DNA of 64,000 bases, from the NCBI GenBank assembly GCA_029582165.1, contig CM055871.1:4099501-4163500 (forward strand). Reading direction: 5' to 3'. Positions 43,315-53,509 of this stretch are shown here, piece by piece. The notes under the pieces were generated by a model that was given only the letters and a program-made list of their open reading frames with translations, searched no databases and was not told the DNA's origin. Position 1 is the stretch's first letter, and each line of letters begins with the position of its first letter. The DNA comes from Portulaca oleracea (taxonomy: Eukaryota > Streptophyta > Magnoliopsida > Caryophyllales > Portulacaceae). The position numbers and the translations under genes were made by a program.

Positions 43315-44067
43315 CAAAAAATGACTTGTAGGTACCTATCTTTTTGTGAAAATGATTTCTAGGACCCCATATTTTGAAAACAAATTTTGAAATCTCTTTC
43401 TTTATGTGCTAATAATTATCGGGACCCACTATTTTAATAAAAACTTATTAAAAGGGATTGTAACTTTTTATACTTATAGAAAAGGGTTAAAATAAGGACC
43501 TTTTATGCAAAATATGATTTTTTGAAATTTTTATTAAAACAGGTTAAATTAAACACTCTTAACTCTTTATGATAACTTTAATGGTATTAGTTATTATAAT
43601 CAACTACTTATTATATCTCAAAAATTATACTTGTTTATGATAACATTAATAATTTGACGGTCCAACATAACTATGTTAAGATACCAGTTGAAATTCTCTA
43701 GTTAAGTTAATTTTTTTTTTCCTAAGCACGGTGAGTCTATAACCACAGAAAATATAATTTTTGAGGTATAAGTAGTAGATTGTGATAACTAATACCATTA
43801 AAATTATCATAAAGAATTAAGAGTACTTATTTTAACCTATTTTAATATAAATCTCAAAAAAATTATATTTTTGCATAAAAGGTCCTTGTTTTAAACCCTT
43901 TTCTATAAATATAAAAAGTTACAACCCCTTTTAATAGGTTTTTATTAAAATCGTGGGTCCTGATAATTATTAGCACATAAAGAAAGGGACTTCAAAATTA
44001 GTTTTTAAAATATGGGGTCCTAAAAATCATTTTCACAAAAAGATAGGTACCTCAAAGTCATTTTTTG
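43315..44067. mobile_element. Mutator-like non-autonomous element, 753 bp, with 9-bp target duplication
   Basis: Ends CAAAAAATGAC and GTCATTTTTTG are inverted and differ by one base from those of the MITE at 34178. Arms of roughly 330 bp each match (GGTACCTATCTTTTTGTGAA, TTATGTGCTAATAATTATC and complements). TGATTTATA is duplicated exactly at 43306-43314 and 44068-44076. No transposase. Confidence 0.93.
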
Positions 44068-44638
44068 TGATTTATACCATAACAAGTATACATACCATAT
44101 CTCACATATTAATACACAAAACCACAATCAAACACCTAAATCTCTCAAACTTTCACACCCTAAGATTTTATTCAAGAACCTCATATTAGACTAAACCAAA
44201 CATCACATTATATTGCTCCACATCATATTACGGATTAAAACAAAAGGGTAGTAAACAAGAGTCTAAAACTAAGGAACAAAGTAAGGAAAAATCTAGAAGA
44301 AAAAGGGTTTACGTGAGGGTGTTGGTCGACGACTGGGTTGAAGGAGCTACGGCGGCAGGGCGAAGGTCGGTTGCTAGCGCACGTCGGCAGGAAAGGAAAG
44401 TCGGTGCTCGTCGAAGGTGGGTGGTGGTGGTCCGAACAACAAATGACAGCAGCAGTAGCACACACAGCAGCGACCTAGCAGCAACGGCTGTCTTCCATCG
44501 TCCTGGGCGTGCACAACAGTGTCCGACAACGAGGATGGTGTTCAAGGGTCGTTTGGGAGGTGGAGGCGACGATGTTACGACAGCTGCGGCGAGATGACAG
44601 CAAGAACCGAACAGAGGGAAAGGGGAGAACTAAACAAG

Positions 44639-45487
44639 GCAAGTCCGAAGGATGACTTTCCTCTACCCCATATTGATGTTCTAGTACACAATACTTATGG
44701 CCACACCCTTCTTTCCTACATGGATGGGTACTCAGGTTATAACTAGGTTAAAATGGCTGAAGAAGATATGGAGAAGACCACGTTCATTACTCCATGGGGC
44801 ACATTCTGTTATGTAGTGATGCCATTTGGGTTGAAGAATGTCGGGGCAACCTACCAGAGGACAACCACCACATTGTTGCACAATATGATGCACAAAGAGG
44901 CAGAAGTCTATCAAGATGATATGATTATCAAATCTGTCAATCGCGACACATACTTGGATAGCCTTCGAAAAATTTTTCCTTAGGCTTTGTAAATATGGAA
45001 TAAGGTTAAATCCACATAAATGTGCTTTTGGAGTGACGTTGGGTAAGTTGTTGGGTTCTGAAGTGAGCTCTAGAGGTATTGAGGTTGATCCATCATAGAT
45101 TATGGCGATACAAGAAATGTCACCCCCTAAGATAGAAAAGGAGATAAGAGGCTTCCTAGGGCGACTACAGTACATTAGTCGATTCATATCTAAGCTGACC
45201 ATGATTTGTGACCATGAATACTTGGCCAATCCACCTGTTTTAGCTCCACCCATGCCCGGGGAGCTGTTGCTCTTATATTTAACCATCACTGGGACAGCAA
45301 TGGGGGCTATGTTAGTTCAAAGGTGTGAAGGAGAAGAACAGGCGATATATTACTTAAGTAAGAAATTTCTAGAGTATGAGACCCGGTACTCCAATATAGA
45401 GAGGTTATCCCTTGCGTTAGTTTAGGCAATGAAGAAATTATGTCACTACATGCTTGCTCATACAGTGCATGTGACCGCTTTCAGAAA
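44639..45487 (+). pseudogene. Tat-lineage gypsy RT/RNase H fragment
   Basis: Starts FPLPHIDVLVHNTYGHTLLS then MDGYSGYN, MEKTTFITPWGTFCYVVMPF, HKEAEVYQDDMIIKS (catalytic YVDD changed to YQDD), and IRGFLGRLQYISRFISKLTM. After a deletion it continues PPVLAPPMPGELLLLYLTIT and AIYYLSKKFLEYETRYSNIE (RNase H). Stops occur at about 44743, 44981 and 45424. No flanking gag or integrase. Confidence 0.88.
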
Positions 45488-46140
45488 TAAATCAGTTTCG
45501 GCATGCATTTTGGAGAAAATTTGCAAAAACTTCCCCAGAGAACCTCGCGAATCCCATAAAAAGTTCGAAAATTAATTAGTTTTGGGCAGCTTTTTTGGAA
45601 TATAACAAATGTTTTCGGGGTCATCATGCAAATTTGGTTTTGTATCTCAAACCTAGGGTAGACACTGAAAAGATGTTTTGCTAGAGGAACCACTTGGGTT
45701 CGAATCATCTTTAGGTATGGTCATTCGATTTTTATGTCTGTATTCGCATAAAAACGGGACTTCAAGGTTCATCCAGAAGGTGACAAAGCAAGGTGCAGAA
45801 ATATATGAAATTATTACCTAAAGGAGTAAGGGGTACCCAAAGAAGTCACTTTCAGGTTCATCGCACAGTCGATCCAAGTACAGGATGGTTTCAGTCACAA
45901 CCATTGGTGCTAGATTCATATCACAATGGAGACGCTTTTCTCGACATCATGATTCTGCTCTTCACCACCCGAGAACAATGAGATTAAAGGCAAAAAATTT
46001 ACCTTTTCACCTTCTAGGACCTTATCCAGGTTATTCCGCTCCAACCCTAGCAAAGAAGTATATTTGTGGGCAGTATTTTTGGAAGAGGATGGAATCACGG
46101 GATTAGCAGTGAACTTAAAGCCTAAGATTACCCCTCAAGA
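45488..46140. other. Unassigned repeat-like DNA
   Basis: Short frames on both strands without recognised domains; probably part of a decayed LTR element. Confidence 0.35.
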
Positions 46141-48086
46141 ATCCTACTAATGCTTTAATTATCAAGAATCACAACAACTAAGTCTTTTTCCAAGATTCAT
46201 TCAAGAATATGAAATTAATGAAACAACCTCAATTACTAATTATACAATATGCATCCCAACTCAATTTAATCATATGAACTTAACTTAATGTTTTGATCTA
46301 ACCTTAAAACATGCATAAAATAATATACGTTAACATTAAAACAAGACCTACACATATTCTAGTAACAATACCCCGTAATATTCATATATGAGCAACTTGA
46401 TAATTAAAACTATAGCAATATAAATCTTCAGACAAACCGAAGTTAAACTCCTAATCTTTGAAATCAAACTCCCGTTAACTTGCATCCAATATCTCTAAAC
46501 AACACTGTAAGCATGAATTACATATAGCTCAATCTAAAACACATACTAGCAAGCATGAATAATGAACATCATCAAATAAACACTTACGTTTTCAACAAAA
46601 TTTAAAACTTAATAATTAAACCATAGTAGTACTACTCTAACATAAAATCAACAATTAAACTCATCTAATTTACATACTTCAACTCTAATTTCCACCCAAC
46701 ATGCATTATACTCCATCTAGATCATATATGTGCAACAAGAATGAACAAAACGACATGTGAATGAACATAAAGAACATATAAACACTTAAACTAATAATCA
46801 AGTATAATACTTTAATAATTAACCAATGTAAATTAATTTAACATGATTAAACACGACATTAAACATGATAAAACACACAAGAGAATCAAAGAAAACATGT
46901 AAATACTTAACTAATTGATCAAACAAGAATTAATCTTCATAATTAAACACCCAAATTCATGCATAAAATAATATTAATAAGAACCCTAAACTTGATTTAC
47001 ATAAAAAAAAATAATATACTTCACATATTAACAAATATTAATAATAGAAATACAAAAATCAAACAGTTAAGAAAACCAGGATATATAATCATAATATTTA
47101 CATATTATAATCAAATTACAAGCATTTGAAATAACTATTGTTGATATTAATAATAGTAACAGTAGAGGAAAAATAAAATAAATAATTTAGGGCTAGGATT
47201 TGTACAAAGCAAGTGGTGGCTGGCTAGGTCGGGTTACAGGCGCAACTAGCGGTTTCCGGTGACTACAGGCTGGCGGACGGCGTATAGTCAGGTATTGTTG
47301 GGCACGTCGGGATGAGCGGCGGCAGTGATGTTAGGCGTGTATGGGCTTGGTAGTAGGGTTCGAACACAATAGAGGCAGTAGGGGGCTTGTGCATCTGGGC
47401 GGCTGGTTCCGGCAGCCGCAATGATGGCGGCGGGGCGTCTCGTGGGATGTGGTGGCGACGGTGGTCGTCGTCTGGGCGGTAGAGAAGGGGGAGGGACAGT
47501 GGAATAGAGAGGGAGAAAGAGAAAGAGAGGGAAGAAGAGAGAGGGAGAGAAGACGACAATTACTGTGGTGGAGGTGGCTAGCGGTGCTCTAGGTGGTTGC
47601 CGGCGGCAACTAGGGCAGCCGGCTGGTGGCTAGCGGCAGCATCAGAGAGAGAGGGAGAGAGTAGGGAAGCTAGGGTTAGAGTTTTAGTCAGGGTTTGAGA
47701 AAACTTAGTATTTATAATAGCTACTAATTATTATTAAAATAATCAAAAGAAAACTAATCTTAATCTGTTGTAAATTCCTATTAAGAACAAATAATATAAA
47801 ACTTATTTTCCTGATTAACTATACAATAACAATAATAACAATAATAATAATAACAACAACAACAATAACAACAATAACAACAACGATTCTACGAAATTAC
47901 CCTTACTCCGAAGCACGTTCCCTGGACATATAAAATTACTATTTTACCATTGTTAGTCCCTCAACGATTCTACAAGCTCAAGTGTTAGCAGAACTAATCA
48001 CAAATGAATTCTCGATAAATAATGGAGTCAAACTTAAATTATTAACGTCGTAAAGGTCAATACCTTTGAATTTTTCGGGGTTTTAC
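46141..48086. repeat. LTR-type block ending GGGGTTTTACA
   Basis: It has the same AT-rich, G-rich (47220-47660), AT-rich order as 40644-44638, with CATGCATAAAATAA and ATTAATAAC words shared. The end TTTCGGGGTTTTACA is typical of gypsy LTRs beginning TGTAACGCCCC. Target duplication not found. Confidence 0.4.
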
Positions 48087-48599
48087 AATATGACTTTTAA
48101 ATTTTAATAATTTATTATTTTCTAGAATTTTTCATCATAAACAATAACACATAATACCCAAAAAAAAAAGTGCTTCCTAACAATGGACTTACTTTAATTA
48201 ATTAATTAGTCTATTTACAAATTTTAACAGAAAAATTTCAAAAAGATCTCAATCGGTCCAAACCAGTCCTGGTTGGTCCGGTCCAAATGCCAATCAGGTT
48301 AGTTTAGGTTGGAACCGATTGTTTTCGGTCCAGCCTTTGGTCCAAACTTTTTGCTATTCCGGGTTCTGGTTTGGTCTGGTCCGGGTTGGTTCGAGTTTGA
48401 CCCAATGAACAGCCCAACCCGAGCCTTGTTTTCCTTTATTGAGTAGAATTTACTAGTGAAACCTTTTTTATGAACCAAATCCTTAGAACCTTGCGAGATT
48501 CATAAACAGAACTTGAACAATAGGGCCCCAACTCCTCGAACATATACGACCGTTGTCCTATACCCTTAGGAAAACGTTAAACATAGAGCTCTTCAATTA
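48087..48599. other. Intergenic DNA with GGTCC-rich patch
   Basis: 48250-48420 repeats GGTCCGGTCC/GGTCCAAAC-type words. Nothing gene-like. Confidence 0.4.
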
Positions 48600-48876
48600 T
48601 GATCCCCAACTCAGACATTGTCGACTTCTACATGATATTCTTCATGAATCCTCCATCAACCAAATTGCATTTGACCTTCTGTCCATGAATGTAGTCGGAT
48701 ACAAATAAAGGACGATTATGGAGTTTAGAGCCTAGAAGTAGGTCATCATTAGTGAAGGTGATGGATGTGTTGCAGGAAACACACTGTGTGATAGTTCTGG
48801 AAGATTCTCCAACATCTTGGACCTTGTTGGCGTAGAGCTCAAGATGTTGCAATGCAGTAACAACATGGCGACGCAT
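48600..48876 (-). pseudogene. Tat/Ogre protease fragment
   Basis: Minus strand: ITFTNDDLLLGSKLHNRPLF then VSDYIHGQKVKCNLVDGGFM then KNIM. This is the aspartic protease region, but the expected active-site motif (D-G-S/A) reads VDGGF, so it is probably inactive. Sequence after it is truncated. Confidence 0.8.
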
Positions 48877-51283
48877 TTCTTCAAGAAAATGAAAGATTTG
48901 CTCCTATGCCATTTGTGCTGGTAAGGCCTCAAAAACACGTAGAGTATTATTAGTACATTTTTGAAGATGATCTTGGTTTCTCACTTCATTGTCCTCGTCT
49001 TCAAGCTCAGAGCATGAGACATGTTCACAACAATTTCGTTAGCCTTTCCCATGAAGCCCCTCGGGAAATATTCTCTTAAGGTGAGAGGACGACGCGAATC
49101 TCACTCAGACAATCCAGAGGGTCGGACTAACTGCTTCCTAGAGCTGTTGACCTTCTTCCCTTGCCTAGCTGGTTGAGAACTTCTATTCCCTTCCTGTTGC
49201 TTTTTTTGCGAGATGATGGCACATGAACTTTGTTGTTCTTCTGAGCTTTCTTTCGTGTGATGTGAGTCCATCCTGCCTCTTCCTCCAGACTTTCTGGCAC
49301 TTCAGTATGTTTTCCTTAAGAGGTCTGGGATAGAATGGGAATAAAAATTGGTTCTTGGCTCCCGAACTGGATCATCACGAGATCTTCTCTGTCATATGGA
49401 GTCGGGTGTGCCGAAACGCAATTAGTTTCAACGTTGTTGTCCAAGTCCAATATTATCTTTTCTTCTTCAGCTAACTTCATGATGTGCTCTTTTAGAGTAA
49501 TACATTTCTCGAGAGGGTGACTGGTTACCCTATGATAACGACAGTACCTTGGGTCAATTGTCCTTCTCGCTTCTTCCGGCATCTTTGGTTGCGGGAGCTC
49601 AATAACACCCTTCTCCAACAAGTCATCAAGCATCCCGACAAATCCAAATCAGTGAACGAGTATTTCTTCTCTTACAGCTCCTTCAATGTGGGATGCTTCT
49701 TAGCATCATTCGTCGAGAATGTAGTTCTTCTGCTTTCTACCTTGAGTTTGATAGAGATTCGAACTGGTTCCTTAGTTGAAATAGACATGGACTCCCTCTT
49801 TGAAGTCTTCGTTAGCTTCACATTCTTCTTGTACTCACTAGTACCCTTTCTTATCTCGAACGAAGATGAAGACTTTCCCCGTCGATTCTCTATGGTTATC
49901 TCCATGTCATGTGCCTTGGTCATCAACTCCTGGAAGGTCCTTAGCTTGACCATTTGGAGGACGTAGAGTAGGTCCCATTGCTTACCTTGAGTGCACATGT
50001 CGACCCTCGAAGCTTTGGTGAGGTGATCCTTGCACTCAAGACTAAGAGCCCTCCAATGATGGATGTATTCAAGGACTGGCTCACCCTCCCACTGTTTGGT
50101 ACTCGTTAGTTCCGTCATGCTAACGACACGTTGAGTGCTGTAGAACTGGTTGAGAAACTTTAACTCCATTTCTTCCTAACTGTTGATAGACTCAGGCTCT
50201 AAATCTGTGTACCAGTTAAATGTTATCCCTTTCAATAATTGAACGAACTGCTTCACCGTCGATCTCCTTCCGCTCTAGCATTGCTGCAAGTCTCAATGAA
50301 ATGCGCGATGTGTTGCTTAGGGTTACCCTTTCCATCAAACTGGTTGAACTTTGGGGGTTGATAACCCAGTGGAATCTGAAGCACATTGATCCTCTTTGTG
50401 GAGGGCTTTGTGTACAAGTGACTCTTATTCGATGCCTCTCCGAGTTGAGCCCTTACTGCATTTGCAATCAGACTCTGAATTTATTCTGCAATCATTGACC
50501 CTGAACACGAGCTCTTCTTTCCTTCACCATTACCCTTAGAAGATTCTTTTTCAGACTCTTCCTTATCTGTCTCTTCGTCAAACTCTTGATAAGGGTGCTT
50601 CTTTATCTTCTTCATGAGTTTCGCGATTCGTGCACTTTGTTCGTCGATCTTTTTGTCTTTCTCCTCGCTTCTCCTAACAAGCCTTCTCAACGTAGCCTCT
50701 AATTCTGCTATCCTTTCCTCCATGGTGGCAACGCCAGTTGTCATCACTAACATGATGACAGTTTGAGTAGACTCAATCTCAACTTCTGAGAAGATTGATT
50801 CCTCTTCAGACATTGGGGAAGAATCTTCTCTAGAGTAGCTGTGGCCTTCAAAGCTCTCAAACTCGAAGATCAGGTTGGTGCGAGTTTGAAGTTCGTGCAT
50901 TCCACGCGGAGTAGTCATGAATGAGTTGAAGGTAATTGTAGTGCTTGACTTCTTAGAGCGAGGAGCTATTCAAGGCACCCTCTATAGGTTGCAATCGACA
51001 TCCGAATTCTTTTGTGACGGAGTTGGTGATTTGTAGTTGGTTCCCCCAGCGCAGGAGAAATTGCAGCAGCAGCAGCGACAACCTTTGCCATCTCCGAGTC
51101 ATTACTCCGCTCGACATAGCACTTGTAGTTGCTGAACCCTGGGATGAAGCTTGAGCAATCCACCTAGTTGAGAGTTGAGAGACAACTTTCTTGGGTGCTA
51201 TCGCGTCGGTTGAGTTGAAGATGAACTGGAATTCTTGGAGGAAGAGATGAAAGGCAGAGTCGTTCCACCGAGCGTGCTAAATT
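48877..51283 (-). pseudogene. Tat/Ogre gag, several frames
   Basis: Minus strand from 50918: MTTPRGMHELQTRTNLIFEF, an acidic coiled-coil part (MEERIAELEATLRRLVRRSE), then IQSLIANAVRAQLGEASNKS and LQIPLGYQPPKFNQFDGKGN. From 50169: FLNQFYSTQRVVSMTELTST then WEGEPVLEYIHHWRALSLEC, the retrotransposon gag core. From 49633: DPRYCRYHRVTSHPLEKCIT, a CX2H-type knuckle. Frameshifts and stops separate these pieces. At the upstream end (about 51283-51255 on the minus strand) TTTAGCACGCTCGGTGGAAC lies at the place of the primer-binding site. Confidence 0.82.
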
Positions 51284-51892
51284 TGTAAACACAAGTTTCT
51301 AGTCTAAAATAAATAAAGATGAGAAAAATGGACAAATTTAATTTTTGTATTAATATTCGAATGCATGCGAGTACACTCTTTGTATTAAATACAATAAAAT
51401 AGTCCTCTAATTCGATCTCCTGAAAGGCTGAAACATTGGTGACCCAAGGGCGCGAACGCTTGATCTCGATCTCAAACGCAGGTTGAGCAGAAGAACTCAG
51501 TCGTAGTTCTTGACTTTGACGTGTAGAAAACTTAGAGTGTTTGATCTTAAGCTTTTGTCGACCTTGATCCTTGACACTTGGTAGCTGGAGGCCGCTTGTA
51601 GTTCGATCTTCTAAGGTATTTGGATTGCAGAATACCGATTGTCGGATGTAGACTGCCGAGTGTGTTGAAAAAGAGGGAGAAGACCACTATTTACAGGCTC
51701 TGAGGGCCTAGGGTTTGGTCGAGCATTGAGTCTGGGCCCAGATTAATTAATTATTCATTTAGTTTTAAAATAAAGAAATAATTACCATTTTCTACATCAT
51801 AATTAACATGTGTCACGATATTATTCGTTATGGTATATTTCCATTTAAAATTTAATTAAATGGCCCGCCGTAATTAATTTTTGGCTCCTACA
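51284..51892 (-). repeat. 5' LTR of the Tat/Ogre relic, 609 bp
   Basis: On the minus strand it starts TGTAGGAGCC (51892) and ends TTTACA (51284), immediately before the gag leader. TG...CA ends are present. No second copy is found near 48 kb, so the element is truncated at its 3' side. Confidence 0.65.
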
Positions 51893-52082
51893 ATAATATT
51901 ACACTTTTATGATAATATTTTCATTACGAATTTAATGGTAATAATTTTATATAACAACTTATTTTATATATTAAGAACTTTATAGCCAATGAGCTTTAGC
52001 TCAAGTGGCATGAGGGTAAACCTCCCTACCAGGGTCCTTGTGGGCTTTATAGTGGTGTACTCTCCTCCCTTTTGGGCTAGTA
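51893..52082 (+). mobile_element. tRNA-like SINE head within intergenic DNA
   Basis: TTTAGCTCAAGTGGCATGAG at about 51986 resembles a pol III A box region and CTACCAGGGTCC about 40 bp on a degenerate B region. Weak evidence. Confidence 0.35.
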
Positions 52083-52503
52083 ACCCTACTTGGGCCCTGT
52101 TCGGCAAAATTAGCGTTTTAGATAGTGGATAGCGGTTTATGTAGCGGATAGCAATTTAGGTAACAGATAGCGGTTTAAGTAGCAGATAGCGGATGACTGG
52201 TCAAACGAGAATTGTGTTTGGTAAATTTAGCGGTTGAATTAGCAAATTAACGTGAATTGACATAAAACGATATCAATAATTTTTAAAGATAAAATTTTCA
52301 AAGGGTATTTTTTGACTAAAAAATATGAAACGCTACTCCAAACGCTAAGCGTTAACTTTATTAATGTTTCACAAAACGCTCCTTAAAATGCTAAACGCTC
52401 CTAAAAATGCTAGTTTACCGAAAGTTAATATTTATACAATTAGAGTTTTGACTTGGTCAAGATACTAAACGCTACGCCAAATACTACTACCGAACACAAC
52501 CTT
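52083..52503. mobile_element. Possible MITE with GGCCCTGTTCGG ends
   Basis: The left end TGGGCCCTGTTCGGCAAA and the right end TACCGAACACAACC are imperfect inverted repeats; the interior repeats GATAGCGG and AACGCT words in opposite orientation. The flanks do not give a clean target duplication. hAT origin is a guess from the ends. Confidence 0.5.
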
Positions 52504-53509
52504 GATTTTAAAATTTTAAGTGAACGATTTCTAAATACCAAAGTTAACATGGAAACAAGTTACGTCGTAAAGAAAAGACATGCAGTCATTTCAAAATTCA
52601 ACGGGCATTTGGTGTCCAAAAAAAAAAAAGAAAAAGAAAAATCAACGGGCATGGATGTGTGTTTTTGCTGGTGCTCACGAGGAGAAGAAACCGTTAACAA
52701 ATACAGCACAGCACTTCTGCAACAACTCGTCTCATTCTCATTCTCAATCTCAATTTCATTGATACGCTCATGATTTTTCCATTTTTAGACCCTCTCTTTC
52801 TCTCTCTTCTCCCTCCCCCTCCCGGCATTTCTCTCCCCAATTCGCAAAAACCCTAACGTTGAATTCTTCATCAATCGTTACTCATTCAATCCATACGGAA
52901 ATTATGCTGTAGTAGTCTCCTTCCAAGCTTGGATAAAGGTGACCAAATGATTCTCCTCCCTTTTTCTTTTCCCCTCTTCGTTTGATCGATTAAAGCGCCA
53001 ATCAATGTTAAATTGTTGAACCGCACGCAAAAATTGTAGAATTGTTCGATGTTCAGTTTTTCGAAATTAAAAGAAAGTTGCTATATATTGAATTGATTTC
53101 GATATGGTTCTTAGAATTTAGAAATGGAAAGAAATGAAAAGATGCAGCTATGTTGATTTGGATATATTGTTTTATGATTATTGCAATTATGAAGCTGATT
53201 TGAACTGTTGCAGTCTATTTTTGTTGAAGGCATGAATGATACATGATTTTAACTGGGCAAGTGCTTAATAGTGTGTAAATGTCACTATGGCAAAATGTGC
53301 AACTGCTTCAGCTAGTGCAGTAGACACATTTGATCATGGCTGATAATGATATGGACTTGAGGAAGTAACGACTCTCTTATGTGTACAAAGCACAGAAAAC
53401 CGTTTTTTTTTTTTTTTTTTTTGTTGGGGGGGGGGGGGTCCCGGTGGTATTTGTTTCATTTTCTGTGTTTCCTTCAGTAACTTATTTGCGGCATTAATTT
53501 GCGTCCCAG
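52504..53509 (+). promoter_or_regulatory. Promoter, 5' leader exon and leader intron of the TBC gene
   Basis: A CT-rich leader (about 52785-52938) ends in a good donor (AAAG|GTGACC at 52939). An acceptor CCCAG at 53505-53509 precedes the first coding exon. The leader includes a minimal upstream ORF, ATG CTG TAG, at 52904-52912. The intron has T and G runs near 53405-53439. The transcription start is not fixed. Confidence 0.5.

Larger units (their letters stand above)
40644..44638 (+). repeat. Large AT-rich LTR-type block starting TGTAACGCCCC
   Basis: TGTAACGCCCCAGAAATTC is a common start of plant gypsy LTRs. The block has short tandem repeats (41188-41453, 41605-41775), long AT-rich stretches, a nested MULE-like element and a G-rich patch (44300-44600). 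No intact gene. It gives way at about 44639 to a Tat RT fragment. Confidence 0.45.

Noticed and set aside
44313..44597. Arg/Ala-rich protein gene
   Set aside because: Overlapping frames on both strands in a G-rich LTR patch with no domain or splice context.
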